A stretch of 64,000 bases of DNA, taken from assembly GCA_963731625.1 (NCBI GenBank), contig CAVSWH010000004.1, positions 434,001 to 498,000 on the forward strand, given 5' to 3'. A program made the position numbers and the translations under genes. This DNA comes from PALSA-555 sp963731625 (GTDB lineage: Bacteria > Actinomycetota > Acidimicrobiia > IMCC26256 > PALSA-555). Below, one piece after another: positions 42,372 through 52,052 of this stretch (position 1 is the stretch's first letter; each line of letters starts with the position of its first letter). Below the pieces are notes generated by a model. It did no database searches and was not told where the DNA came from. It saw only the letters and a program-made list of their open reading frames with translations.

Positions 42372-44077
42372 GCGACCTGGACCTTCTCGTCCGTGGCGGC
42401 CGGGTCGTCGACGGGACGGGCGCGCCGGCCCGCACCGCCGACGTGGCCGTGCAGGCCGGCCGGGTCGTGGCGGTCGACGACCACGTCGACGCGAGCGCGG
42501 ACCGCGTCCTCGACGCCGATGGGCTCCTCGTCACGCCGGGGTTCGTCGACGTGCACACCCACTACGACGCGCAGCTCCACTGGGACCCGACCGCCTCGCC
42601 CGCGTCGTGGCACGGCGTGACCACGCTGCTCACCGGGAACTGCGGGTTCACGTTTGCGCCGTGCCGCCCCGACGACCTCGAGTGGCTGCTGCTCATGTTG
42701 AGCCGCGTCGAGGGCATGTCTGCCGACGCGCTCTCGACGGGCGTCGACTTCCGCGGCGGGTCGCTCGGCGACTTCCTCGACAACCTCGACGGCCGGGTCG
42801 GCGTGAACGTCGGCGCCAACGTCGGGCATTGCGCGCTCCGCCGACATGTCCTCGGCGACGACGCGTCGGTGCGGACGGCGACCGACGACGAGGTCGCCGC
42901 CATGCAGGAGCTGCTGCGCGGCGCCCTGCGCGACGGCGCCGTCGGCTTCACGTCGTCGCAGCTCGAGATCCACCAGGCGCACGACGGGCGGGGCGTCCCC
43001 TCGAACTACGCCGCGCCCGAGGAGCTCATCGCCCTCGCCGGCGTGCTGAAGGAGTTCGGTCGCGGCCAGATCGAGTTCATCCCCCGCTCGTTCCTTGTCG
43101 GCTACGACGACGACGACCGGGCGCTCATCCGGGCGATGGCCGAGGTGTCGGGCCGACCGGTGCACCTCAACACGCTGACCCAGATGCCCCACGCGCCCGA
43201 CGGGTGGTCGCGGAGCCTGGAGTTCGCCGAGGGGGCGATCGCCGACGGCCTCGAGATCCACCCGATGTTCGCCAGCAACCGCCAGGGCGCGCACTTCCAG
43301 CTCGGCTCGACGTTCCTCTTTGACGAGATGCCGAGCTTCCGCGCGACCTTGACGCTGCCCCCCGCCGAGCGGGCCGCGCGGCTGCGGGACCCGGCGCTGC
43401 GGGAGCAGATGCGCACGGAGCTCGCCGACCCGACTGGGCGGTCCTTCGTGGTGCCGTGGTCGGTGCTGCGCGTCGAGAGCGTCCGCCAGGAGCGGAACCG
43501 CCGCTTCGTGGACGCCTCCGTGACCGAGGTCGCGGAGGCGTGGGACGCGGACCCGCTCGACGCGTTCCTCGACCTGTCGCTCGACGAGGACCTCGAGACG
43601 CAGTTCGTGCTGGCCGCGCCGCCCGACCCCCGGCGGCGGTCGGCCACCGAGACCCTGATCCACGCGCCGTTCGTGATGCCGGGGAGCAGCGACGGCGGCG
43701 CGCATCTCCTCTCGTTCTGCGGCGCGGACTACACGACGCGGCTGCTCACCGAGTGGGTGCCCGACGTCTTGAGCCTCGAGGAGGCGGTGGCCCGGCTGAC
43801 GTCCATCCCGGCGGACGCCAGCGGCGTGGCCGGCCGGGGACGCCTTGTGGCGGGCGGCGCGGCCGACGTGCTGCTCATCGACCAGTCGACGCTCGCGACC
43901 CCGGACGCGCCGCGCTACGTCGAGGACATGCCGGCGGGGAGCGGCCGCTTCGTCACGGACGCCGCCGGCTACGAGGCGGTCGTCGTCAACGGCGAGGTGC
44001 TGCTCGACCACGGGAAGTGGACGGGCGCGACGCCGGGTCACATCCTGCGCGGCGCCGCCGCCCGCGCCGCGGGCTGA
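42368..44077 (+). CDS. N-acyl-D-amino-acid deacylase-like amidohydrolase
   Basis: A 569-residue metal-dependent amidohydrolase of the D-aminoacylase group. The N-terminal beta sandwich (LLVRGGRVVDGTGAPA) leads to the metal site VDVHTHYDAQLHWDP, and the bridging cysteine region is TGNCGFTFAPCRP. The catalytic Asp lies in MPGSSDGGAHL. Length is normal for the family. Family members remove acyl groups from D-amino acids or open cyclic amides. GTG at 42368 overlaps the previous stop, so the two hydrolases are made together. Confidence 0.9.
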   Translation: MSDLDLLVRGGRVVDGTGAPARTADVAVQAGRVVAVDDHVDASADRVLDADGLLVTPGFVDVHTHYDAQLHWDPTASPASWHGVTTLLTGNCGFTFAPCRPDDLEWLLLMLSRVEGMSADALSTGVDFRGGSLGDFLDNLDGRVGVNVGANVGHCALRRHVLGDDASVRTATDDEVAAMQELLRGALRDGAVGFTSSQLEIHQAHDGRGVPSNYAAPEELIALAGVLKEFGRGQIEFIPRSFLVGYDDDDRALIRAMAEVSGRPVHLNTLTQMPHAPDGWSRSLEFAEGAIADGLEIHPMFASNRQGAHFQLGSTFLFDEMPSFRATLTLPPAERAARLRDPALREQMRTELADPTGRSFVVPWSVLRVESVRQERNRRFVDASVTEVAEAWDADPLDAFLDLSLDEDLETQFVLAAPPDPRRRSATETLIHAPFVMPGSSDGGAHLLSFCGADYTTRLLTEWVPDVLSLEEAVARLTSIPADASGVAGRGRLVAGGAADVLLIDQSTLATPDAPRYVEDMPAGSGRFVTDAAGYEAVVVNGEVLLDHGKWTGATPGHILRGAAARAAG

Positions 44078-44149
44078 CCTCGCGGCGTCGACGACCCCGG
44101 GAGGACCGGGCGGTACCCTGACGCGACGTCACCGAGCGTGGAGGGTCGC

Positions 44150-45430
44150 ATGCACGTCGACGACATGATCCTGGTCAGTGTCGACGACCACGTCGTCGAG
44201 CCGCCCGACCTCTTCGAGCGCCACCTGCCGGCGAAGTACAAGGACCTCGCGCCCCACGTCGTGCACCAGCCCGACGGGACGGACCAGTGGGAGTTCCACG
44301 GCCTCCACATCCCCAACGTCGGCCTCAACGCGGTGGCGGGTCGCCCGCCCGAGGAGTACGGGATCGACCCCACGTCCTTCGACGAGCTGCGTCCCGGCTG
44401 CTTCGACGTCGAGAAGCGCGTGCTCGACATGAGCGCGAACGGCGTGCTCGGCTCGCTGAACTTCCCCTCGCTGCCCGGCTTCGCCGGCCGGCTCTTCGGC
44501 TCCCTCGAGGACAAGGACGCCGCCCGGATCCTCACCGAGGCCTACAACGACTGGCACATCGACGAGTGGTGCGGCTTCGCGCCCGACCGGTTCATCCCCC
44601 TCGCCGTGCCGGCCATCTGGGACCCGGAGGTGACCGCGGCCGAGGTCCACCGGGTCGCCAAGAAGGGCTGCCACGCGATCACCTTCCCGGAGAACCCGGT
44701 GCCGCTCGGGCTGCCGAGCTTCCACACCGATCACTGGGACCCCGTGTGGAGGGCGGTGTCCGACACCGGGATGATCGTGTGCATGCACATCGGGTCGTCG
44801 TCCAAGCTGGTGATCACCTCGCCGGACGCGCCGATGGACGTCATGATCGTGCTGCAGCCGATGAACATCGTCCAGTGCGCGGCCGACCTCGTGTACTCGC
44901 CGCTGTGGAAGAAGTTCCCGGACGTCACCGTCGCGCTGTCCGAGGGCGGGATCGGCTGGGTGCCGTACTTCCTCGAGCGCCTCGACCACTCTTACCGCAC
45001 GCACCGTGCGTGGACCGGGGCGGACTTCGGGGACCAGACGGCGAGCGAGTTCTTCCTCGACCACGTGATCCTCTGCTTCATCACCGACCCGGTGGGGCTG
45101 CAGCTCGTCCGGGACCACATCGGCGTCCCGAAGGTCACGGTCGAGATCGACTACCCGCACTCCGACACGACCTGGCCAACTGCGCCGGAGCGCCTCGCGG
45201 CCGAGTTCGCGCCCACCGACCTCACCGACGCCGAGATCAACGCCATCACGTACGAGAACGCGATGCGCGAGTTCCGCTACGACCCGTTCCCGGTCCGCCC
45301 GCGTGAGCGCTGCACCGTCGGCGCGCTGCGGAGCGAGGCGATCGGCGTCGACACGAAGCCGGTCTCGAAGGGCCGCCGGTTCCCCGAGCGGCACGGCGTC
45401 ACGATGGACAACTTCTCGCCGACGGCGTGA
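44150..45430 (+). CDS. Amidohydrolase-2 family metal-dependent hydrolase
   Basis: A 426-residue member of the same group as the gene at 41238. Motifs are VSVDDHVVEPPDLFERHLP, YNDWHIDEWCGFAPDRF, MHIGSSSK near the second metal site and IDYPHSDTTWP carrying the catalytic Asp region. A long C-terminal tail follows. ATG 44150 sits behind GGAGGG. It is coupled by GTGA to a small membrane protein. Reaction unknown. Confidence 0.9.
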   Translation: MHVDDMILVSVDDHVVEPPDLFERHLPAKYKDLAPHVVHQPDGTDQWEFHGLHIPNVGLNAVAGRPPEEYGIDPTSFDELRPGCFDVEKRVLDMSANGVLGSLNFPSLPGFAGRLFGSLEDKDAARILTEAYNDWHIDEWCGFAPDRFIPLAVPAIWDPEVTAAEVHRVAKKGCHAITFPENPVPLGLPSFHTDHWDPVWRAVSDTGMIVCMHIGSSSKLVITSPDAPMDVMIVLQPMNIVQCAADLVYSPLWKKFPDVTVALSEGGIGWVPYFLERLDHSYRTHRAWTGADFGDQTASEFFLDHVILCFITDPVGLQLVRDHIGVPKVTVEIDYPHSDTTWPTAPERLAAEFAPTDLTDAEINAITYENAMREFRYDPFPVRPRERCTVGALRSEAIGVDTKPVSKGRRFPERHGVTMDNFSPTA

Positions 45431-45708
45431 GCGAGCCGGCGGAGGCGCGACGCGCCGGCGAGAAGGCGCCGCGGCCGCTGCGCACCGCGCCGCGCCCGCT
45501 GCTCGTGCACTGGCTCATCGACTCGGCCGTCACGTTCCTCGCGCTCATCCTCGTGGGCCTGTTCCTCGGCACGCCGTGGTGGCTCGTGGTCATCGTGTCG
45601 CTCGCGGTGGGGGCCGTCGCGGCGCGCTACACCGGGCGGGCCGACGTGCGCGCGATGCAAGCCCGACGCGACCGCGGGATCGGTCAGACGGGCTCGGGCA
45701 GCCGGTAG
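45427..45708 (+). CDS. Small membrane protein
   Basis: A 93-residue protein with two transmembrane helices (about 28-46, LIDSAVTFLALILVGLF, and 50-66, WWLVVIVSLAVGAVAA) between basic tails. No family is recognised. GTG overlaps the amidohydrolase stop as GTGA, so co-translation with that enzyme is likely. Its end overlaps the convergent frameshifted amidohydrolase by 25 bases. Confidence 0.72.
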   Translation: MSEPAEARRAGEKAPRPLRTAPRPLLVHWLIDSAVTFLALILVGLFLGTPWWLVVIVSLAVGAVAARYTGRADVRAMQARRDRGIGQTGSGSR

Positions 45709-46902
45709 AGGCGCCGGGCGTTCCCGGCGGCGATGGCCCGCTGGTCGTCGGCGCCCAGGCCGCCGATCGTGTCGAGCAGCTCGGCGACCGTCCCGGGGAA
45801 CTTCGCGTCGGGGTGCGGATAGTCCGACGCCCAGATGATCCGCTCGGCACCGACGTAGGGGGACTCGGCGGCGAGCGGGAGCATCTCCTCGTCGGCGTCG
45901 AACGACACGTAGCACTGGCGGCGGAAGTACTCGGACGGGGCCATCGTGAGGTCGGGGACGTCGAACGGGAAGATCTTGTAGTGATGGTCGAGGCGCTCCA
46001 TCCACGGCGTGATCCAGCCGCCGTTGGTCTCGAGGACGATGAGCGTGAGGTCCGGGTACCGCTCGCACACGCCGCCGGCCAGCAGGAACGCCAGGCTCGT
46101 CATCATGTCGACCGGGTTCCCGATGCACTGCGTGAAGAAGATGTTGTCCATGTTCAGCCCGCCGCTCATCGTCATCCCCGTGCGTGACTTCACCGTGTTG
46201 AGGTGCAGCCCCACCACCGCGCCCGGGACGTCGCCGGCGAGGAACGGGTGCAGCCCGAGCGGCCAGCCGGTGTCCGACGCGGCACGCCAGATCGGGTCCC
46301 AGACCGGGTCGTGGAAGTGCTTCCACTCGACGACGGGGTTCGGCCGGATGAAGGTCCCGACGAGGTTCGGCTTCGCCGCCGCCCGCCGCAGCTCAGCGGC
46401 GGCCGCCTCCGGGTCCTGCTGGGGGATGATCGCCACGCCGAAGAGCCGCTGGGGCGAGACGGCGCAGAAGTCGCTCAGCCAGTCGTTGTAGGCGCGGCAC
46501 TGCGCGACCGCGAAGTCGACGTCACGCAGGCCTGCCACCCCGAGCAGGTTCGTCGGGTACAGGACGGTCTGGTCGATGCGCTCAGCGTCGAGGTCGGCGA
46601 CGCGGGGGCCGGGCTCGAACGCCCCCGGGTCGGATCTCGGCGTAGCGGATCTCGCCCGCCGCGGCGCGGGCCTGCTCGTCGGGGCCGAGCCCGCCCGAGC
46701 CGGCGTAGGCGAACACGTTGGCCGGGTCGCGGGCGCCGTCGAAGACCACCCAGTCGCGACCCGACGCGTCGGTCTCGACGTGCCAGATCCGGTCGCGGTA
46801 CGCGGCCGGCGCGTAGCCGAGCATGCCGGTCGGGTGTTCGAGGACATGGCCGTCGGCGTCGACGAACGACGCCGGCGCGAGCGTCCTGGTCGCGCCGCTC
46901 AT
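45684..46902 (-). pseudogene. Amidohydrolase-2 family hydrolase, frameshifted
   Basis: With one base removed this would be a 405-residue metal-dependent hydrolase. The N-terminal part (SFVDADGHVLEHP metal site, up to AEIRPG) is in one frame, and the rest, from ADLDAERIDQTVLY to WASDYPHPDAKFPG, is in the next. They join at a run of five C on the plus strand, 46622-46626; with four C the protein would read IRPGAFEPGPR across the junction. Either a sequencing error or a real mutation. Its ATG overlaps the collagen-like gene stop (ATGA), so it is the last gene of that run. Confidence 0.85.
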
Positions 46903-48033
46903 CCGGTGAACTCGGCCGTCGGCCCGCTCGTCGAGCCAGGCTCGGCGATGAGCACCCCGTCGAAGACCCCCGCGAAGAACACGTCGGCCGCCGTCGCGTC
47001 CGGCTCCGTGCCGATGGACCCGGCGGCGCCGGTCGCGCCCGTCGGGCCGGTCGCGCCCAGGGGTCCCGTGGCTCCTGCGGGGCCGGTGGGTCCGGTCGCG
47101 CCCATCAGGCCGATCGGGCCGGTCGGCCCCGCGGGACCGGTCGGCCCCGGTGGTAGGAGCCCCGACGCCGCGGCCTGCGGTCCGCCGGTGCGGTCCTCGA
47201 CGACGGCGAGGCGCGTGGCGCCCGGCACGCTCGCCCCGATCGCGCCGGTCGCGCCTGTCATCCCGACCGGGCCTGTCGCACCAACGGGGCCGGCCGGTCC
47301 GGTCGGCCCGAGCGCGCCAGCCGGGCCCGTGGGGCCGATTGGGCCGGCTGGACCGGTCGGGCCGGGGGCGGCACCCGGGACAAACGCGTCCTGGCTCGTC
47401 GGTGGATTGGTGATCGACCCAACGGCGCCGATCGGGCCCGTCGCGCCCGTCACGCCGGCGGGACCCGTCGCCCCGACCGGGCCCGTGGGACCCGTGGCGC
47501 CGAGCGAACCCGTCGGGCCCGTCGGGCCGGCCGGTCCTGTGGGGCCGAGGGGTGGGGCCGGCGTGGTGAGCCCGCCCATAAGCACTGTCCCGTCCGGTGC
47601 GGGGCCGGCGACGATCGCGATCTCGAACTGGTTCGCGTTGTCGTTCGTCGCGCCGGCGAACGTCGGCGTCGCGCTCGAAGCTCCCGTCGCTCGCCGTCGT
47701 CGTCGTGACGGTACGGACCGCCGCAGCACCTCCCGGGGGCATCGCGACGCCGTTCAGGAAGGCCAGGACGGTGATCGTCACGTCGACCGAGCCCGGCAGG
47801 ATCGTCGTCCCGTTGACGACCGCGTCGCCGGAGGCGAAGTCGAACGACACCGTGAACGAGCCGCCCGGCTGGCCCTGTGACAGGGCGGCCGCGAGGCCGG
47901 CGAGCGGGCCCGAGCCCGGCATGAGCTCCGTCGTCACGACCAGCGCGCCGGTGCCGACGATCCCGGCGAGCAGCTGGCGCCGGGTGAGCCGGGGCCCCGC
48001 GCCGCGGGGACCTTCTGCTGGCGTTTCGGTCAT
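46899..48033 (-). pseudogene. Tat-exported collagen-like protein, copy 1 (frameshifted)
   Basis: With one base removed this gives 377 residues. A Tat signal (TRRQLLAGIVGTGALVV) lies at about 14-32. An N-terminal non-collagen domain (about 40-150) contains VSFDFASGDAVVNG and FAGATNDNANQFEIAIVAG. Three stretches of Gly-X-Y triplets follow (mostly GPT, GPA, GAT, GPV), broken by non-repeat linkers such as SQDAFVPGAAP. The C-terminal tail is DVFFAGVFDGVLIA and the protein ends FTG. Thr is common at Y, as in O-glycosylated spore collagens. The extra base is a C at 47676, shown by comparison with copy 2. RBS GGGAGG precedes the ATG. Confidence 0.85.
47587..47930 (-). repeat. Long direct repeat, copy A
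   Basis: This 344-base segment encodes the shared N-terminal domain of collagen-like copy 1. By eye it is identical to 48863-49205 apart from one extra C at 47676. Similarity continues at lower stringency into the signal-peptide region. Confidence 0.9.
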
Positions 48034-48108
48034 CGACCCGCCTCCCAGGCGACGCGGACTGTACCCGCAGGCGGGCTCAGCGTCCGTGACGAGCGCGCGA
48101 CTTCCTGC

Positions 48109-49309
48109 TCATCCGGTGAACGTCGCGGACAGTCCGCCCGTCGCCCCCGTCGAGCCGACCGAGGCGATGAGCACGCCGTCGAACACCCCGGCGAAGAAGA
48201 CGTCAGCCGCCGCCGCGTCGGCCGACGGCACCCCGGTGATCGCGACGGGTCCGCCCGCACCCGTCGCGCCGACCGGTCCGGTCGATCCGGTCGGGCCGGT
48301 CGGGCCCGCCGCGCCGACCGGTCCCGTCGGCCCGATGGGGCCGGTGGGTCCGGTCGGACCGGGAGGCAACAAGCCGGACGCGGCGACCTGCGGTCCGGCG
48401 ACACGGTCCGCCATGAGCCCCGCTCCCGTGGCCCCGTCCGGGCCCGTCGCGCCGGTCGGTCCCGTCGCGCCGGCCGCACCGGTAACGCCGCCCGAGGCGG
48501 CCGCGCTCCCCGCGGCGCCGAGGGAAATGATCCCCGACGGGCCGGTCGGACCGGTGGCACCCGTCGGACCGACGGGCCCGCTCGCGCCCGTGGGCCCGAC
48601 GACGCCCACCGCGCCCGTGGGGCCGACCGGGCCGACGGGACCGGTCGGGCCGGGCGCCGCGCCCGGGACGAACGTGTCCTGTGCCGTCGGGGGAACGCTG
48701 AACAAGGTGATCGGGGTGGACCCGGTGGCACCGGTCGGGCCGGCGCCGCCGACGGGACCGGTCGGACCGGGCTCGCCGCTCGATCCGATGGGCCCGGTCG
48801 CGCCCGCGGGCCCGGCTGGGCCGACGGGCGGGGTGGGCGTCGCAAGGCCACCCGAGAGCACCGTCCCGTCCGGTGCGGGGCCGGCGACGATCGCGATCTC
48901 GAACTGGTTCGCGTTGTCGTTCGTCGCGCCGGCGAACGTCGGCGTCGCGCTGAAGCTCCCGTCGCTCGCCGTCGTCGTCGTGACGGTACGGACCGCCGCA
49001 GCACCTCCCGGGGGCATCGCGACGCCGTTCAGGAAGGCCAGGACGGTGATCGTCACGTCGACCGAGCCCGGCAGGATCGTCGTCCCGTTGACGACCGCGT
49101 CGCCGGAGGCGAAGTCGAACGACACCGTGAACGAGCCGCCCGGCTGGCCCTGTGACAGGGCGGCCGCGAGGCCGGCGAGCGGGCCCGAGCCCGGCATGAG
49201 CTCCGATCGTCACGACCAGCGCGCCGGTGCCGACGATGCCGGCGAGCAGCTGGCGCCGGGTGAGCCGGGGCCCCATCTCGCGGGGGATCCCGTCGGGCGT
49301 CTCGGTCAT
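48109..49309 (-). pseudogene. Tat-exported collagen-like protein, copy 2 (frameshifted)
   Basis: With one base removed this gives 399 residues, with the same plan as copy 1: Tat signal, N-terminal domain (identical over most of its length), then four Gly-X-Y blocks such as GPTGPVGPVGPTGAVGVVGP with linkers SAAASGG and VAGPQVAASGLLPP. The C-terminal tail is DVFFAGVFDGVLIA, ending FTG. The extra A is at 49206, within the signal-peptide region; copy 1 is intact there, while copy 2 is intact where copy 1 is shifted. The collagen blocks differ between copies. RBS GGGAGG and a shared leader with TACAGT precede both genes. Confidence 0.85.
48863..49205 (-). repeat. Long direct repeat, copy B
   Basis: This 343-base segment in collagen-like copy 2 matches 47587-47930. 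The unit distance is about 1.28 kb. Such identity between genes whose collagen parts differ points to recent gene conversion or to assembly error. Confidence 0.9.
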
Positions 49310-49403
49310 ACACCGCCTCCCAGGCCGCGGGGACTGTATCCCCGAGGGACCGCGCACTCGCTCACGAGCGAGGTACCGGCGCCGGACGAATTGGCCGGGT
49401 GAT

Positions 49404-52052
49404 TCACGCGATCGGCTGGAAGTCGTACTGGATGTCCGAATCGACGCCCGAGCCCGGGACGGCGACGGGACTGTGGACGATCGGCGGCGCACTGCGTGCC
49501 GCCACCAGCCCGGCGTACTGCATGACCCGGTCGATGCCGTGCCGGACGCCTTCACGCTCGACGTGGGCCAGGAGCTGGCGGGCGCCCTCGGGCGTCAGCA
49601 GGTACCCGAACGCGCCCCCGAGGTAGTCGTTCCAGGCCATCGGTTCGAGCTGCGGCTCGCTGTCGGCGGTCGCGTCCTCTGCGGGATGGAACGGGTGGTA
49701 CCCGAGGAGGACGAGCGTCGGCGTGGGCCGTCGGTCGCGGCGCGCCTCGACCAGGCTCGTGAGACGCTCGGGGAAACGCGGTGCGAATCGGGCGTCGTCC
49801 TCGAAGATCAGCACCGGGCCGCCGTTGCGCACGGCGATCGCCCGCCACGCGGCGAGATGGCTCAGCGCGCAGCCGATCATCCCCCGCCGCGACCCGAAGT
49901 CGTTGCCGTGAAACAGCCGGTCGATCTCCGGTGTCGGAACGAGGGACGCGCCGTCGACCGCCGCGACGCGGCGGCAGAGACGTACAAAGTCCGGGCCGGC
50001 GCGCTCGGTCGCTGCCCGCACGAACGCCGCCCACCGCCCGGGGCGCCGTTCCAGGCTGATCACCACGATGTCGTCGACCGGGTACGTCGATGGCGTCGTC
50101 CGCGCGACGGGTGCTGCGCCGAACTGCGGCTCGCCGTTCAGGTCGTACGCGTTCGGACGGCTGCGTGCGGCGTGCTCGGACGTGAGCGGGCCGAGATGCA
50201 GGCAGTTGATCGCATCGAAGAACGCCGAGGCGGAGCCGCGAGCCGTGTACCCCTTCGCGAGCTCCAGCTCGAAGTGGCCCGCGGATCCGGTGCAGGCGCC
50301 GAGCTCGGCAAGGGCTGCTGTCCGGACGATCGAGGGTCGGAGCGAGAAGTGCGGCCACCACGCGTTCGACAGCACACCCGGTGCGAGCGCGCGCGTCGTC
50401 TCGGCGCGCTCGTCATCACCCGCGGCGTAGTCGTGGAGGCGGTAGCGCACCCCGTCGTCCGTCGACCGCACCATCCCGCCGGCGATGGCGCGGCAGTCGA
50501 GCGTCTCGCCGTAGTTGCGGTTGAACAGCACCTGCCCGATTCGCGGGTCGTGCTCGAGAATGGCGATGGCCTTCGACACGTACCGGTCGCGGACGAAGAA
50601 GTGCCAGTCGTCCTCGAGGTGTAGCCAGTACTCGCTCGTCACGAGGGACCGGAGCTGGTCGATGCTCTGTGCGTGGCCCCGTTCGTCCGGGCCCTTGAAG
50701 ACGAACTCAAAGAAGGGGTAGCGCTCGCGCATCCGCGCCCGGTCTGCGGGCGAGGAGTTGTCGTCGATGCAGATCCATCGCCCGATCCGATCGACGTCGT
50801 CGCAGCAGTTGAGGAACGAGTTCATCGTCGCTTCGAACAGGTGGAGGCGACGGCAGCTGGTTACGGCGAGCGTGACCTCAGGCGCTGGATTCACCCCCCG
50901 GTCCGCCAGCTGGGCCACGGTCGTCGTCGGATAGTCGAGGGTCTCGTCCTTGATCAGCGTCGCGGCGAAGTCCCGGTTGCTGAGGATCCGCTCGCGGTCC
51001 GGCTCAGGGACGGCGGGGTTGTCCAGGAGCCGTGTCCAGAGATCAAAGCTCTCGTGGATCTGACCGACGTAATAGGCGCAGACGGCCCGCTCGTCGTCGA
51101 TGCGCCAGCGGTAGATGTCCGCGTCGACGAAAAGGTTGTCGTCCTCGGGGAATGGGAGCGCGGCGGCGCGGGTGGCGAAGAGGTAGCCGAGCCGGTACTG
51201 ACCGTCGGTGCGATAGCGGCGAGCGATCTCGTACAGGGGCTCGGCCCGACCAGGACGTGCGCGCCCGGCATCGAGGTACGCGGCCAGCGCCTCGGCCCAG
51301 GGCCGTTCGAGCCGCTCGAGGAGCCGGCCGCGCTGGAGTCCCGCATAACAGACTTCTTCGGGCCATCCGCCGAGCGCCAGCCGGCGCGTGTACCAGTCGA
51401 GCGCCGCCGTGTCGTTGCCCGCGTCGCGATAGCTCTGCGCCAGGTAAAAGGTGCTGCGGGCGTCATGCGGGTCGTCGCTCACGGCCGCCTCGAGCAGCGC
51501 GCAGTCGCGGGCGTACTTGTCGGCCGCACGGCTGCGGTCCCCGAGGCGACGCGACTCGACGTGGTAGCGGCCGTCGAGGCGTCGCTCCGTCGCGGTGTCG
51601 AGACAGACGGGGTACTCGTGCACCCGGCCCTCGTAGCGCCAGCGCAGCGAGGTACGGAAGACCTGCTTCCGCCAGTACGTGAAGTCGTCGCCGTAGCGCA
51701 GGAGGTACGAGTCGGCGCCCAGCTCGGAGAGATCGAGGTCGCCGACAACCCGATCGTCGGCGTCGATCGCCCACGCGTAGTCGGCCCGTCCGGCACACAA
51801 CGCGAGCGCCTCGGTGCGATTGGTCCCGAAGTCGCGCCACGGCCGCTCGTACAAGGCACCGGCGATGCCACGCGCTTCGAGGAAGCCGGTGATGACCTCC
51901 TGCGTCCCATCCGTCGAGCCCGTATCGACGACCACCCAGGTATCGATCAGGGGCGCGACGTCGGTCAGCACCTCGCGGACGATGTGGGCCTCGTTTCGTA
52001 CGATCATGTTGAGGCAGATCGTCGGGCGCGGCGCGAGAGATGGGTCGGGCAT
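49404..52052 (-). CDS. Multidomain glycosyltransferase: GT2, TPR, second GT-A, GT25-like
   Basis: An 882-residue cytoplasmic fusion. Residues 10-200 are a GT2-type domain (TICLNMIVRNEAHIV, VDTGSTDGT, metal motif AIDADD at 95-100). Residues 180-345 are TPR-like helices (STFYLAQSYRDAGNDTAALD). A second GT-A-like domain runs about 392-620 (LAVTSCRRLHLFEATM, CIDDNSS, HLEDDWHFF). The C-terminus, 660-882, resembles GT25 (VVISLERRPGRW, RGMIGCALSHLAAWRAI, LIFEDDARF). GT25 includes LPS galactosyltransferases and animal collagen galactosyltransferases. ATG 52052 overlaps the upstream stop as TGATG; the Pro/Arg-rich open frame above it is rejected. It lies directly upstream of the collagen-like genes. 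Confidence 0.88.
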   Translation of the reverse strand: MPDPSLAPRPTICLNMIVRNEAHIVREVLTDVAPLIDTWVVVDTGSTDGTQEVITGFLEARGIAGALYERPWRDFGTNRTEALALCAGRADYAWAIDADDRVVGDLDLSELGADSYLLRYGDDFTYWRKQVFRTSLRWRYEGRVHEYPVCLDTATERRLDGRYHVESRRLGDRSRAADKYARDCALLEAAVSDDPHDARSTFYLAQSYRDAGNDTAALDWYTRRLALGGWPEEVCYAGLQRGRLLERLERPWAEALAAYLDAGRARPGRAEPLYEIARRYRTDGQYRLGYLFATRAAALPFPEDDNLFVDADIYRWRIDDERAVCAYYVGQIHESFDLWTRLLDNPAVPEPDRERILSNRDFAATLIKDETLDYPTTTVAQLADRGVNPAPEVTLAVTSCRRLHLFEATMNSFLNCCDDVDRIGRWICIDDNSSPADRARMRERYPFFEFVFKGPDERGHAQSIDQLRSLVTSEYWLHLEDDWHFFVRDRYVSKAIAILEHDPRIGQVLFNRNYGETLDCRAIAGGMVRSTDDGVRYRLHDYAAGDDERAETTRALAPGVLSNAWWPHFSLRPSIVRTAALAELGACTGSAGHFELELAKGYTARGSASAFFDAINCLHLGPLTSEHAARSRPNAYDLNGEPQFGAAPVARTTPSTYPVDDIVVISLERRPGRWAAFVRAATERAGPDFVRLCRRVAAVDGASLVPTPEIDRLFHGNDFGSRRGMIGCALSHLAAWRAIAVRNGGPVLIFEDDARFAPRFPERLTSLVEARRDRRPTPTLVLLGYHPFHPAEDATADSEPQLEPMAWNDYLGGAFGYLLTPEGARQLLAHVEREGVRHGIDRVMQYAGLVAARSAPPIVHSPVAVPGSGVDSDIQYDFQPIA

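Noticed and set aside
46620..46630. Programmed ribosomal frameshifting
   Set aside because: No slippery heptamer with downstream structure is seen at the five sites, and different gene types share the same kind of insertion. Error or mutation explains it better.
46899..49309. Gly-X-Y DNA repeats as a CRISPR or satellite array
   Set aside because: The repeat is at 9-base codon-triplet level with changing residues, reads as protein in one frame and has no uniform spacers.
49357..49372. Hairpin CTCGCT-CACG-AGCGAG between the GT25 gene and collagen copy 2
   Set aside because: A six-base stem is short and could be chance; it might reduce read-through, but I cannot support it as a terminator.
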